DNA of 64,000 nucleotides from Mariniradius saccharolyticus AK6 (GCF_000330725.2 NZ_AMZY02000013.1:186001-250000), one strand, 5' to 3'. Counted from the stretch's first letter, positions 1-8,510 are shown. Program-made: numbers and translations. Notes: a model not told the origin generated them from the letters alone.

Positions 1-78
1 ATTTCAATTTTCCAATCTTACAATCTTCCAACTCCCAATCTCCCAATCTTCCAATCTCCCAACCTTCCATCTTTGCCG
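1..78. repeat. Degenerate CAATCT low-complexity repeat
   Basis: The first ~75 bases are a pyrimidine-rich run in which CAATCT occurs five times, with variants CAACT, CAACC and CATCT, at a period of about 9-10 bases. It lies just upstream of the first gene and probably continues beyond the left edge. Similar but more diverged tracts occur at 51490-51548 and 53671-53707. It has no coding potential; its role is unknown. Confidence 0.6.
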
Positions 79-155
79 ATCTGTATAAAATCCGACAAAC
101 ATAATCGTACTGTTTTTCTATTTTGCAGACTGGTATTTAGGGAGACCAGGGTCAT

Positions 156-770
156 ATGGAAATTAAGCAATCAAGGGCCTTACTTGTGTTTCAGAAAAAC
201 ACATCGCGTGGCAAAGTGAAAACAAGACTTGCGGCATCGATAGGAGATGAAAAGGCCTTGGACATCTATCGTGAGCTTTTGATGACCACATATTCGGAGG
301 TGGGTAAACTTTACGGGATTGACGTGATTCCATTTTTTTCTAACTATCCCGAACCCTTGCCGATCCCGTTACACAATTCACCTTCTCGCCAAATTCAGTC
401 CGGTCAGGACCTTGGCCAAAGGATGTCAAATGCATTTGCCTGGGCTTTTTCAAAAGGCTACGATCGGGTGGGCATCATTGGGACAGATTGTCCCGAGTTG
501 AAGCATGATATCATCCGGGACGGTATCGAGCAGCTCGAAAATTTCGATTTCTGCATCGGTCCGGCCTATGATGGGGGATATTATTTTTTGGCGATGCGGG
601 AGTTTCATCCATGGATTTTTGAGAATATCCGCTGGAGTAGTCCGTATGTGCTTGAGGAAACCTTGGCGTTGGTAAATGGCCGGGAACGGAGTTTCAGTCT
701 TTTGGAAATATTGCGGGATGTAGATACAGAAGACGATTATTTGGCATTTTTAGCCAAAAAAAGAATTTGA
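156..770 (+). CDS. TIGR04282-type glycosyltransferase-like protein (DUF2064)
   Basis: A 204-residue protein of the nucleotide-sugar-transferase-like family annotated as 'TIGR04282 family arsenosugar biosynthesis glycosyltransferase' or DUF2064. Visible family marks are the N-terminal LLVFQKNTSRGKVKTRLA segment (basic nucleotide-binding loop), GIIGTDCPEL near residue 107 and GPAYDGGYY near residue 135, which replace the usual DxD region. Length is normal. The next gene follows within 60 bases on the same strand, suggesting co-transcription. In other genomes the family travels with radical-SAM or glycosyltransferase genes; none is visible here, so the substrate is unknown. Confidence 0.8.
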   Translation: MEIKQSRALLVFQKNTSRGKVKTRLAASIGDEKALDIYRELLMTTYSEVGKLYGIDVIPFFSNYPEPLPIPLHNSPSRQIQSGQDLGQRMSNAFAWAFSKGYDRVGIIGTDCPELKHDIIRDGIEQLENFDFCIGPAYDGGYYFLAMREFHPWIFENIRWSSPYVLEETLALVNGRERSFSLLEILRDVDTEDDYLAFLAKKRI

Positions 771-826
771 ACAATTGGCGAATATTGCTTCAATTTGGAG
801 TAGATAACGAACAAAAAAGCGCCCAA

Positions 827-1417
827 ATGCGAAGATTGATACTGCTTTCACTGATCCTCTTTGGAATGAATCAAACGGCAATTTCCCAGGATATCCGTCG
901 ATATGATGTGGCAGTGGCCGGCATCAGTATCGGGGAAATGGTCGCCAAGAAAACACCCAACCAAGGCGGTGCTGTCTATGAAATGAGCAGCAAAGTGGGT
1001 TTTTGGTTCTTCGGGAAGATCAACCTGGACTATTATACCGTGGCGCATTACAAAGGGAAACAATTGGAAAAGAGTGAAGTAAAGTCCATCACCAATCGCG
1101 GCAATTTTGTATCAAAAGTGAACTGGACAGGCAGCCGATACGATATCAGCGCGAGAAATTACAAGTACGAGTTGGATACGACATTGCAGAAGGCGGTTTA
1201 CGCAAGTGCTGCCACGTTTTGTTTTGAGGAACCCAAACAGATTTCCGAAATGCTCTCCGAATCATATGGTTTGGTTTCAAAGGTTACCAAACACAAAGAC
1301 CATTACTCCGTGACCGTCAACGGCAATACCAACAAATATTATTATGAGAATGGCAAACTGGTCAAGGCAGTGATGGAATTTCCCATCAAAAACTATGTAT
1401 TGAAGCTTAAGGAATAA
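827..1417 (+). CDS. DUF6134-like secreted protein
   Basis: A 196-residue exported protein. I start it at ATG 827, not at the in-frame ATG 767 that overlaps the previous stop, because residues 1-21 from 827 form a clean signal peptide (MRRLILLSLILFGMNQTAIS, cleavage before Q-D). The mature part is rich in beta strands, beginning with YDVAVAGISIGEM, and resembles the small Bacteroidota family DUF6134 (YD-V-V-AG-x-x-G pattern). It probably resides in the periplasm or outer membrane. Function is unknown; family assignment is by eye. A hairpin terminator follows the stop codon directly. Confidence 0.65.
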   Translation: MRRLILLSLILFGMNQTAISQDIRRYDVAVAGISIGEMVAKKTPNQGGAVYEMSSKVGFWFFGKINLDYYTVAHYKGKQLEKSEVKSITNRGNFVSKVNWTGSRYDISARNYKYELDTTLQKAVYASAATFCFEEPKQISEMLSESYGLVSKVTKHKDHYSVTVNGNTNKYYYENGKLVKAVMEFPIKNYVLKLKE

Positions 1418-1420
1418 AAA

Positions 1421-1445
1421 AGGCCGAAACAATCGGCCTGTTTAT
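1421..1445 (+). terminator. Hairpin terminator after the DUF6134-like gene
   Basis: AGGCCGA (1421-1427) pairs perfectly with TCGGCCT (1433-1439) around a five-base loop, followed by GTTTATAT. It begins three bases after the stop codon at 1417. The T-tract is short, so it may be only moderately efficient. Confidence 0.65.
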
Positions 1446-1549
1446 ATATCATCAATACCTATGAAGAAAAATTTTCTTGCGTAAAGGTAGGAATCTCGGT
1501 GTAGTTGGAAGTTAAGCAAGCATGAAGTTTAAGTCATCATGGCGTTACC

Positions 1550-2893
1550 TTATTTTTTGGAGTCCATCATTACTTCCTGGTTTTTCAAGATATCCATCGC
1601 AAAAAGACTCATTGCTTTCATGCCGGTTTTGATGGTAGGTTCTGGAACCGGTGCAAAATAGGGCGAGTGTAATCCAGGAATTTCGAGTCCCTTAGCTTTT
1701 GCTTTTTCCAGAAATACCGGGTCATTGGCGCCGAGATAAAACATGGTGATTGGGATTTTTCTTTCCTGCATCCCATACCTGCTAAAATCCTCGCCGATCA
1801 TTTGGGCTTCCACTGGAACCACTTTCGATTCATCGAAATTGGCCTTGAAGACTTTCACCATTTGCTGGGTCAGGAGGTCATCATTGATCAATGCAGGCGT
1901 GTGTGGTTCGCGGATCCAATAGGTCGGCATTTTTGATTCAGGAAGACCGGCAGCTTTGGCGAGGTTTTCACTGATGCGTTTGACACTGCTGATCATTTCT
2001 TCCCTCACAGCAGGGGAATAGGATCTCAAAGTAAGCTGCATGACCACTTGATCGGGAATGATATTATGGACTGTACCGCCGTGAATGGATCCCACGGTCA
2101 CCACCGCAGGGTCCGTCGGTGCAATTCGTCTACTGACGATTGTCTGATAGGCTTGGATCATTTGGGCACAGAGGACGATCGGATCGATGCCCTTGTGTGG
2201 TGCTGCGCCGTGGGCACCTTCTCCATAAACTGTTACATTCATCATATCCACTCCTGCCATGAGCGCTCCTGATTTATACCCGAGCGTGCCAGCCGGTAAA
2301 AAGGGATCGTCATGAAGCGCAATAGCATAGTCGGGGTGGGGGAACCGGGAGTAGAGGCCATCATTCAGCATGTTCCATGCGCCCATGCCATTTTCTTCGG
2401 ATGGCTGACCGACCATCAGGAGTGTCCCTCGCCAAGCTTGTTTGTTTGCAGCCATCAGCTGTGCGGTTCCGACAAATACCGACATATGGATATCGTGCCC
2501 ACAGGAATGTGCGACAAAGGTTTCCTTGCCGTCATTTCCGATTGTTTTTTTGGTGGATGCGTAGGGAAGTCCGGTTTTTTCTTCCATGGGCAATGCGTCC
2601 ATATCGGTTCGGATCAACAATACCGGACCCGGACCATTTTTCAACACGCCGATCACGCCGTATCCGCCAATTCCCGTACTCACTTCATAGCCTGCTTTTT
2701 TCAATTCATCCGCTATGCGTGCGGAAGTTTCCTTTTCCTGGAGCGAAATCTCGGGGTTCTGGTGGAGGTGCTTGTAAAGCTTGTCGAGAGATGGGTAGAG
2801 ATTGTCGATGTCTTGGTCCAAATTCTGCGCTTCTGCAAATCCGCCAAGGGATACAAGCCCGGCAAACGCCAAGGCTATGAATGATTTGTACAT
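1550..2893 (-). CDS. M20-family amidohydrolase, exported
   Basis: A 447-residue peptidase M20D/amidohydrolase (N-acyl amino acid or indole-acetyl-amino-acid hydrolase type). An N-terminal signal peptide of about 22 residues (MYKSFIALAFAGLVSLGGFAEA) places it outside the cytoplasm. Metal-binding marks are visible: RTDMDALP, then HSCGHDIHMS, EENGMGAW and a late GEDFSRYG. The usual order of catalytic domain, inserted dimerisation domain and catalytic domain fits the length. Substrate cannot be read from sequence; related exported enzymes deacylate N-acyl amino acids or peptides. It stands alone, divergent from the following YheT-like gene. Confidence 0.88.
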   Translation of the reverse strand: MYKSFIALAFAGLVSLGGFAEAQNLDQDIDNLYPSLDKLYKHLHQNPEISLQEKETSARIADELKKAGYEVSTGIGGYGVIGVLKNGPGPVLLIRTDMDALPMEEKTGLPYASTKKTIGNDGKETFVAHSCGHDIHMSVFVGTAQLMAANKQAWRGTLLMVGQPSEENGMGAWNMLNDGLYSRFPHPDYAIALHDDPFLPAGTLGYKSGALMAGVDMMNVTVYGEGAHGAAPHKGIDPIVLCAQMIQAYQTIVSRRIAPTDPAVVTVGSIHGGTVHNIIPDQVVMQLTLRSYSPAVREEMISSVKRISENLAKAAGLPESKMPTYWIREPHTPALINDDLLTQQMVKVFKANFDESKVVPVEAQMIGEDFSRYGMQERKIPITMFYLGANDPVFLEKAKAKGLEIPGLHSPYFAPVPEPTIKTGMKAMSLFAMDILKNQEVMMDSKK

Positions 2894-2985
2894 AGAATTA
2901 GGAAGGTATTTCTTTCAAATAAAACAAATAATTCCCGGTTGTGGTCGGATGTTTTTATTTTCGCAGGGATTTCTTCTTTCAGCAA

Positions 2986-3951
2986 ATGCCAGTTATACCT
3001 TCATCCTCGTATCGAAAACCTCCCTTTTTCCTTTGGAATGGACACTTGGAGACAATTGTTCCGAGCATTTTCAGAAAAATCGAAGGAGTGGCTTACCAAA
3101 GAGAAAGGATTTGGACTCCGGACAAAGATTTTTTGGATTTGGATTGGTCAAAAATTGGAAGCAAAAAGCTGCTGATTATTTCCCACGGTTTGGAGGGTAG
3201 TTCGGAAAGACACTACGCCAAAGGGCTCGCCAAGCTTTTCAACCAACATGGATTTGACGTATTGGCTTGGAACAACCGCTCCTGCAGTGGAGAAATGAAT
3301 CTTGCGCCTTTTCTATACCACCATGGATCGACTTATGACCTTGATACCGTCATCCAGCACGTGGAATCCACACAAAGGTACGAAGCATATTTCCTCTGTG
3401 GAATCAGTATGGGCGGCGCGCAGACGCTGAAGTATCTAGGGGAAAAAGGACTGGACTTGAATCCAAAAATCAAAAAGGCAGCTGTCTATTCTACTCCCTG
3501 TAATCTTCCCGATTCGGCAGCGACGCTGCGTGAAAGGAAGAACGCATTTTACAAAAAGCGCTTTCTCACAAAGTTGAAGGCCAAAATGAAGCTCAAGGGA
3601 CAGCAATTTCCTGGATTGGTTGATCTGGACCGACTCGATACAGTCATGGATTTTGACACCTTTGATACAGAATACACGGCAAAAGTGCATGGGTTCGATG
3701 ATGCGGACGACTTTTACAGAAGTGTCAGTGCTGATAATTGGATGAAGGATATCCAAATTCCCACCTTGATCATCAATGCGCTTAATGATCCATTGCTGAT
3801 GGGAAAATGCTACCCGGTTGCCCTTGCCGAAAACCACCCCAAGCTATTTTTGGAAATGCCGAAGCGGGGAGGGCATACGGGATTTTTGATTTCTGGCCAA
3901 GAGTTTACTTGGGCAGAATACCGATTTTTGGATTTCATCAGAAAAGGCTGA
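2986..3951 (+). CDS. YheT-family alpha/beta hydrolase
   Basis: A 321-residue alpha/beta-fold hydrolase of the YheT/ABHD1-3 family, whose members are carboxylesterases or acyl hydrolases. ATG 2986 is preferred over the GTG at 2941 because the family begins with the proline-rich FLWNGHLETIVPSIFR block (residues 15-30). Further marks are ISHGLEGSS (oxyanion region), GISMGGAQ with nucleophile Ser141, NALNDPLL with the likely acid, and GGHTGF with the catalytic His. There is no signal peptide, so it is cytoplasmic. It is divergent from the amidohydrolase, the two starts lying about 90 bases apart. Confidence 0.85.
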   Translation: MPVIPSSSYRKPPFFLWNGHLETIVPSIFRKIEGVAYQRERIWTPDKDFLDLDWSKIGSKKLLIISHGLEGSSERHYAKGLAKLFNQHGFDVLAWNNRSCSGEMNLAPFLYHHGSTYDLDTVIQHVESTQRYEAYFLCGISMGGAQTLKYLGEKGLDLNPKIKKAAVYSTPCNLPDSAATLRERKNAFYKKRFLTKLKAKMKLKGQQFPGLVDLDRLDTVMDFDTFDTEYTAKVHGFDDADDFYRSVSADNWMKDIQIPTLIINALNDPLLMGKCYPVALAENHPKLFLEMPKRGGHTGFLISGQEFTWAEYRFLDFIRKG

Positions 3952-4035
3952 TTCCATGATCTTCTCGATTTGTCAACAATTCAAGGTGGAGGCACTTGGC
4001 TATCAGGGTCGGTAGGATAGATCCGTCAATTTCTC

Positions 4036-4043
4036 TATCTTTG
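4036..4043 (+). promoter_or_regulatory. Bacteroidota -7 box (TATCTTTG)
   Basis: TATCTTTG fits TAnnTTTG exactly. No convincing TTG at the usual distance upstream was found, so only the -7 half is supported. It would start transcription about 15 bases before the possible small reading frame at 4065 and about 240 bases before the Rnk-like gene. Confidence 0.4.
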
Positions 4044-4064
4044 CCAAGATTTTAATTCCGCCAC

Positions 4065-4163
4065 ATGTCCATCATTTCCCTTTCAGCAGTTTTTTTACAA
4101 GGCCAATCGGCGCTTGCCCTGCTTTGTTTGGGATGCATCCATGGAAAGGCTTTTGTAAACTAA
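4065..4163 (+). CDS. Possible 32-residue hydrophobic leader peptide
   Basis: An ATG frame directly downstream of the TATCTTTG box encodes a hydrophobic 32-residue peptide (MSIISLSAVFLQGQSALALL then a short Cys/Gly-containing tail, stop TAA). I recognise no family. It is listed because of its position after a promoter-like box and ahead of an inverted repeat and the Rnk-like gene; it may equally be chance. Comparison with related genomes would decide. Confidence 0.15.
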   Translation: MSIISLSAVFLQGQSALALLCLGCIHGKAFVN

Positions 4164-4292
4164 GCCCCTGCTTTAGCCTCGCTTGCCCGATGGCAGGGGA
4201 TCGTAAAATGGCCCCGTCAGGGTGTTGATTTTTTTTTTGTGGCAAGCAGCCCTTTTCCAAACGACATTTCCATTCAATTTAAAATCAATTCC

Positions 4293-4667
4293 ATGATACC
4301 TATAATAAAAAAAACAGATTTCCACGCTATCATCAATTTGGTAGAAAACCTCGCGCCAACCCAAAAAACAAAAGAGCTTGGCGTCCTTCAAAACGAACTC
4401 CGTCGTGCAAAGACCGTTGCAGACCATACGATTTCTGACAAAGTGATACAGTTGGGGACTTATTTCGAGATCCGTGAACTGTCCTCAGGAACCAAACTCA
4501 GTTATTATTTGGTGCTACCGAAGTACGCAGACCTGGCTAACAAGAAAATCTCTGTCCTATCTCCACTCGGTGTTGCCCTGATTGGGTTTCAAGAGGGTGC
4601 GACATTCGAATGGGAAATGCCCGGAGGCAGGAAAAAGTTTGTGATCGAGAAAGTGCAACAACCCTAA
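4293..4667 (+). CDS. GreA/GreB-family (Rnk-like) transcription factor
   Basis: A 124-residue protein with a short helical N-terminus (residues 1-45) and a C-terminal FKBP-like GreA/GreB domain (VIQLGTYFEIRELSSGTKLS, then ISVLSPLGVALIGFQEGATF). This is the architecture of Rnk and of the short GreA-like proteins common in Bacteroidota, which bind RNA polymerase near the secondary channel. The N-terminal coiled coil is too short for the full transcript-cleavage finger of GreA, so a modulatory role is more likely than cleavage. ATG 4293 fits the domain start; the longer frame from 4239 adds unrelated residues. Confidence 0.8.
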   Translation: MIPIIKKTDFHAIINLVENLAPTQKTKELGVLQNELRRAKTVADHTISDKVIQLGTYFEIRELSSGTKLSYYLVLPKYADLANKKISVLSPLGVALIGFQEGATFEWEMPGGRKKFVIEKVQQP

Positions 4668-4690
4668 TCCCCGAAATCCTCCAGATTCTT

Positions 4691-4738
4691 GCCCGTCCTA
4701 TTCGAAGGGAATAGGGCGGGCATTTGTCCTGATTTTTT
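4691..4738 (+). terminator. Terminator after the Rnk-like gene
   Basis: GCCCGTCCTATTC (4691-4703) pairs with GAATAGGGCGGGC (4709-4721), 13 pairs with one G-T, followed by ATTTGTCCTGATTTTTT. It starts about 24 bases after the stop codon. Confidence 0.65.
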
Positions 4739-4934
4739 GAAACCGCAAATCCCCTCCCATTTGCCTCCCGTCCCAATAAGGTATGCCAAGTATCCATGAT
4801 CGGGAAATTTAGCCTATTTTCGAGTTAGCAATCCGAGCGAGGGAACTTCGCAACGCACATGCTATGATGGGCATCTGGAAAATGGTTTTGCAAACCCATC
4901 TCATTCAAGGTAATTTCAAATCAAACCTCAGATT

Positions 4935-6809
4935 ATGAACCGGATTCCTATTCCCAAAAATCTTATCGAGCGAAGCGCCGGGGCGGTCGCAATTTTCCTG
5001 TTTTTTACTTTTTCTTCTATTGCACAGACTGTACAAGGCCCGCGACTGATTGTGCGGGGCGATGACATGGGCTCGAGCCGGTCCGCCAATCTTGCCAGTA
5101 TCGAGACATTTGTGGATGGAGTGGAGACCTCCATCGAGTTGATGGTCGTGACGCCCTGGTTTCCCGAAGCGGCCAAGCTATTGAGGCAAAATACCGGAAT
5201 CGATGTGGGTCTACATTTGGTCATCACGAGCGAATGGGACGGGATCAAATGGAGGCCTTTCACGCATGCGCCAAGCCTGACCGACAAGGACGGTTACTTC
5301 CTGCCCATGATGGGGGCGAACAAAAACTATCCTGGTCTCGCCATCACAGAGAACCCTTGGAAACTGGAGGAAATCGAACGTGAGTTTCGGGCGCAGATTG
5401 AGTTTGCGCTGAAGCATGTACCGCAAATCAGCCACCTTTCGGGTCATATGGGTGCAACGGGCTTTCATCCCGATGTCGCGAATATGGTGGAAAAGCTGGC
5501 CGCCGAATATGACCTGCCTGTCATGAGTCGGGCCATGATGCAGCAGATTGGCATCTCGGGAACCACCTACGATGGCCCCAAAGCCACTTCCGAAGAGAAA
5601 GAGGCAGCATTTATCCGCATGCTCTCCAAACTCGAACCTGGGAAATCCTACATGTTTGTCGATCATCCGGCCTATGACAATCTGGAAATGCAGGGCGTGG
5701 GCCATATTGGCTACGAGGATGTGGCAGTGGACAGGCAAGGTGTCACAGATGCCTGGACAAGTCCCAAGGTCAAGCAGGCCGTAAAGGACAACAATGTCGA
5801 GCTGATCAATTTTATCACCCTTGCCAAGGCACTTCCTCGAAGTATACCCGAGGCTGAAAAGGTGAATCCCAAAGGAATAGAAAATTACCTGGCCGCAGTG
5901 AAGTCAAGCGGACAAGAGCTGCATAGTCTGATGATCCTGCGCAACGGAAAAGTGGTGGCCGAGCATTGGTTTGGGGACAACGCCGCCAATAAGCCACATG
6001 TCATGCATTCCGTCAGTAAAACCTTTTCGGCAACAGCCATCGGTTTTGCAGTGAGTGAAGGCCTACTGAAGGTGTCCGATAAGGTCATTTCTTTTTTTCC
6101 AGACAAATTGCCAGCGGTCGTCAGCGACAATCTGAAAGCCATGGAAATCAGGCATTTGCTGACCATGACCGCCGGGCACGACACGGATCCGACGCGTGCC
6201 ATTCGCGCCGAAAAGGACCTGGATTGGGTGGAGGCATTTTTGGCACTGCCGGTAGACCATCAGCCGGGAACGGAATATGTCTACAACAGTCTCGCGACTT
6301 TTATGCTTTCTGCGATCCTCCAAAAAGTCACGGGCGATCGTGTGCTTGATTACCTGCAGCCGCGTTTGTTCAGGCCTTTGGGAATTGTGGGTGCGGTTTG
6401 GGACGAAAATCCACAAGGCATCAGCGTAGGCGGTTGGGGACTCCACGTCAAGACGGAGGATATGGCCAAGTTGGGCCAGTTCTATCTCCAAAAAGGACAA
6501 TGGAACGGAAAGCAATTGTTGCCGACGTCTTGGTTTGACGAAGCAACCGCCGCCCAGGTTCCCTCTCTTCCCGCAGGCGCCAAGCGCGAAAACCTGAAAG
6601 TGAAACCAAAGGACAGCGACTGGTTGCAGGGCTACGGCTATCAGCTTTGGCGAAGCCGCCACAATTCCTACCGTGCTGACGGCGCCAATGGTCAGTTTAT
6701 CCTGATCCTGCCGGAAAAAAATGCCGTCATCGTGGCCACGGCCAATATCCAAGACATGCAGGGTGAAATCAACCTGATGTGGAAGCATTTGTTGCCGGCC
6801 CTGAAGTAA
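4935..6809 (+). CDS. Fusion of ChbG/YdjC-like deacetylase and serine beta-lactamase-family hydrolase
   Basis: A 624-residue exported two-domain protein. After a signal peptide (cleavage near residue 31, after SSIAQ), residues ~36-300 form a ChbG/HpnK/YdjC-type carbohydrate deacetylase: RGDDMGSSRSAN replaces the usual ADDFG motif, followed by DVGLHLVIT and HLSGHMG/FHPDV, giving the metal-ligand Asp and His residues. Residues ~320-620 form a class C beta-lactamase/esterase-like domain with SVSK (Ser359, Lys362) and YNS (450-452) in place of YxN. Both domains look intact. The fusion suggests sequential attack on one periplasmic glycan, peptidoglycan fragment or ester. It is not evidence of drug resistance. 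Transcribed alone, with its own terminator. Confidence 0.8.
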   Translation: MNRIPIPKNLIERSAGAVAIFLFFTFSSIAQTVQGPRLIVRGDDMGSSRSANLASIETFVDGVETSIELMVVTPWFPEAAKLLRQNTGIDVGLHLVITSEWDGIKWRPFTHAPSLTDKDGYFLPMMGANKNYPGLAITENPWKLEEIEREFRAQIEFALKHVPQISHLSGHMGATGFHPDVANMVEKLAAEYDLPVMSRAMMQQIGISGTTYDGPKATSEEKEAAFIRMLSKLEPGKSYMFVDHPAYDNLEMQGVGHIGYEDVAVDRQGVTDAWTSPKVKQAVKDNNVELINFITLAKALPRSIPEAEKVNPKGIENYLAAVKSSGQELHSLMILRNGKVVAEHWFGDNAANKPHVMHSVSKTFSATAIGFAVSEGLLKVSDKVISFFPDKLPAVVSDNLKAMEIRHLLTMTAGHDTDPTRAIRAEKDLDWVEAFLALPVDHQPGTEYVYNSLATFMLSAILQKVTGDRVLDYLQPRLFRPLGIVGAVWDENPQGISVGGWGLHVKTEDMAKLGQFYLQKGQWNGKQLLPTSWFDEATAAQVPSLPAGAKRENLKVKPKDSDWLQGYGYQLWRSRHNSYRADGANGQFILILPEKNAVIVATANIQDMQGEINLMWKHLLPALK

Positions 6810-6832
6810 GGTGGATTTGCAGGAGAAAACGA

Positions 6833-6862
6833 AAAAAGGCAGCCCAAAAGGCTGCCTTTTTG
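6833..6862 (+). terminator. Strong terminator after the fusion gene
   Basis: AAAAAGGCAGCC pairs with GGCTGCCTTTTT (6833-6861) around a loop of about five bases, with the T-tract inside the 3' arm. A classical intrinsic terminator about 25 bases after the stop codon. Confidence 0.85.
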
Positions 6863-7111
6863 AGTAACTATTACCCAATCAATCTCCGGGCCATCCCGGA
6901 ATTGAAATCTTTATGTATGGAAATACAACGTTTCTTTTTTGATAGACGAATTTGGAACCCCCAACGTCCAGAAATGATTCAACATCGAATCTTAAAAAAA
7001 GTTAATGGAAGTTTTTAAGTTGGATTTAAGATTGGAAATGAAAGACCCAAAAAGCAGGAAGCGACTGGGTGAATTCAGTCCTTTTTGTGAGGATCGTGAC
7101 GCAAATGATCC

Positions 7112-7140
7112 AAAAAAAGACGGGCACAAATCTGTGCCCG
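7112..7140 (-). terminator. Terminator of the lhgO-like gene
   Basis: On the minus strand CGGGCACA and TGTGCCCG form an 8-bp stem with a GATT loop, followed by TCTTTTTTT. It lies about 30 bases downstream of the stop codon at 7171. Confidence 0.85.
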
Positions 7141-7170
7141 CCATGGAATCGATTTGGGAATCATGTTGGA

Positions 7171-8370
7171 TCAAAACCGCTTCAGTGCCAATGCCGCAAC
7201 GGTGCCGCCGATTGCCAATGAACTCGTGGCGGCAGGGGAGGGGGCATTGAGTACATGGATGCCGAGCTCGTTTTCGCGGATGCAGAAATCATCCAAAAGT
7301 CCACCCGTACGGTCACAGGCCTGCGCCCTCACGCCCGCACCGCCATCCACCAAGTCACTTTCTTGGATATCGGGAATGAGTTCCTGCAGCGCCTTGGTGA
7401 AGGCTGCCTTTGAAAAGGAGCGGTACATTTCTCCCATGCCTGTTTTCCAATATTTGGAGGCGACTTTTTGGAATCCCGGCCATGCGAGTGTTTCCCGCAG
7501 TTCGCCGATGTTGACATCCAAACGCTTATAGCCTTCCCGACGGAAAGCCAGCACGGCATTCGGTCCGGCTTCCACGCCCCCTTTCATCATGCGGGTAAAG
7601 TGCACGCCTAGGAAAGGAAAATTCGGATCAGGGACGGGATAGATGAGGTTCCGGACCAAGTATTCACGTTCTTTTTTGATCTTATAATATTCACCGCGGA
7701 AGGGAATGATCTTCACGTCCAAAGGCTCGTCTTGGTGCATTTGGGCCACTTTATCGGAGTAGAGTCCCGCACAGTTGACGAGCAGCTTGCAGGCATATTC
7801 CTGCCCATCCGTTTGGATATAGTTGATGTGGTTCAATTTTTTGATACCCTGCACCTTAGTGCCTAGGAAAATGCTTCCGCCCAAAGACTCGAACTTGCGT
7901 CCATAAGCCTTTGCCACTACTTTGTAATCGACGATTCCAGTCTGCGGAACATGTATTGCTGCCACTCCCGCGCAATAGGGTTCGTACTCCTTCAGTTCAT
8001 CCAAGGAAATATGCCGTGTGCCGATAAGTCCATTTTGCAGGGCGCGTTCATGCAGGCCATTCAATATCGAAACCTGTTCGGGCCGCGTTGCCACGACCAC
8101 TTTGCCGGTGATTTCAAATGGGATGTTCTCCTCTGCGCAGAATTTGACCAATTGGTGGTAACCTTCGATGCAATTTTTGGCCTTCAAAGAGCCCGGCTTG
8201 TAGTAGAGGCCGGAATGGATAACGCCTGAATTATTGCCCGTTTGGTGTTTGGCCAGTTCCTTTTCCTTTTCGAGGATCGCGATTTTGAGGGATGGGTGTT
8301 GGGATTTTATCTTGAGTCCGGTCGCGAGGCCGACTATTCCGCCACCGACGATGATGATATCGTAAACCAT
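7171..8370 (-). CDS. lhgO: L-2-hydroxyglutarate oxidase
   Basis: A 399-residue FAD-dependent oxidoreductase of the DAO family that matches LhgO, which oxidises L-2-hydroxyglutarate to 2-oxoglutarate and passes electrons to the quinone pool. The N-terminus carries the Rossmann motif IIVGGGIVGLATG, followed by the family blocks HQTGNNSGVIHSGLYY and KAKNCIEGYHQL. FRGEYYKI and the substrate-side VPDPNFPFLGVHFTR are also present, as is the C-terminal GPNAVLAFRREGY. Length is as expected. It is monocistronic, with a clear upstream promoter and a downstream terminator. It repairs or recycles the by-product of promiscuous dehydrogenases. Confidence 0.92.
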   Translation of the reverse strand: MVYDIIIVGGGIVGLATGLKIKSQHPSLKIAILEKEKELAKHQTGNNSGVIHSGLYYKPGSLKAKNCIEGYHQLVKFCAEENIPFEITGKVVVATRPEQVSILNGLHERALQNGLIGTRHISLDELKEYEPYCAGVAAIHVPQTGIVDYKVVAKAYGRKFESLGGSIFLGTKVQGIKKLNHINYIQTDGQEYACKLLVNCAGLYSDKVAQMHQDEPLDVKIIPFRGEYYKIKKEREYLVRNLIYPVPDPNFPFLGVHFTRMMKGGVEAGPNAVLAFRREGYKRLDVNIGELRETLAWPGFQKVASKYWKTGMGEMYRSFSKAAFTKALQELIPDIQESDLVDGGAGVRAQACDRTGGLLDDFCIRENELGIHVLNAPSPAATSSLAIGGTVAALALKRF

Positions 8371-8385
8371 ATGCTATCTTTGGGA

Positions 8386-8417
8386 CAAATATAAGGTTCA
8401 ATTGATTTCCAGTTCAA
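8386..8417 (-). promoter_or_regulatory. Bacteroidota-type promoter of lhgO
   Basis: On the minus strand a TTG (8417-8415) and a TATATTTG box (8393-8386) are separated by 21 bases, matching the Bacteroidota TTG-N19-23-TAnnTTTG layout. Transcription would start about 10 bases before the ATG, giving a very short leader, which is common in this phylum. Confidence 0.65.
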
Positions 8418-8510
8418 CACTTCCAAAACCTTATAGCAATATCTACAACCAACCTATTTCAGCGCCTTTGGTTTGATTTTGTCTCGACTGAATGACCGGG
8501 CACACCACAT

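Larger units (their letters stand above)
3952..4292. other. 341-base gene-free stretch with promoter-like box
   Basis: Between the YheT-like gene and the Rnk-like gene. It holds a TATCTTTG box (4036-4043) matching the Bacteroidota -7 consensus, a possible 32-codon reading frame (4065-4163), an inverted repeat CCCCTGC/GCAGGGG (about 4165-4199) and a run of nine or ten Ts near 4228. If the box is the promoter of the next gene, its leader is about 240 bases, long for this group. Confidence 0.5.
6810..7170. other. Gene-free stretch between convergent genes, two terminators
   Basis: It holds the terminator of the fusion gene on the left and that of the lhgO-like gene on the right. The 250 bases between them (6862-7111) show no convincing coding frame, repeat or RNA structure. 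Confidence 0.6.

Noticed and set aside
848-1063. 71-codon minus-strand frame within the DUF6134-like gene
   Set aside because: Antisense to a gene with signal peptide and good coding character; no family likeness and no promoter.
2048-2884. Three long plus-strand frames inside the M20 amidohydrolase gene
   Set aside because: Rich in His, Cys and Arg as expected of antisense shadows; the minus-strand gene has all family motifs.
4537-4797. 86-codon minus-strand frame covering the end of the Rnk-like gene and its terminator
   Set aside because: Overlaps a supported gene and a terminator hairpin; no recognisable domain.
6009-6290. Beta-lactamase-like motifs as an antibiotic-resistance gene
   Set aside because: SxxK with YNS instead of YxN and fusion to a deacetylase point to an esterase or peptidase of the broad serine-hydrolase family, not to a resistance enzyme.
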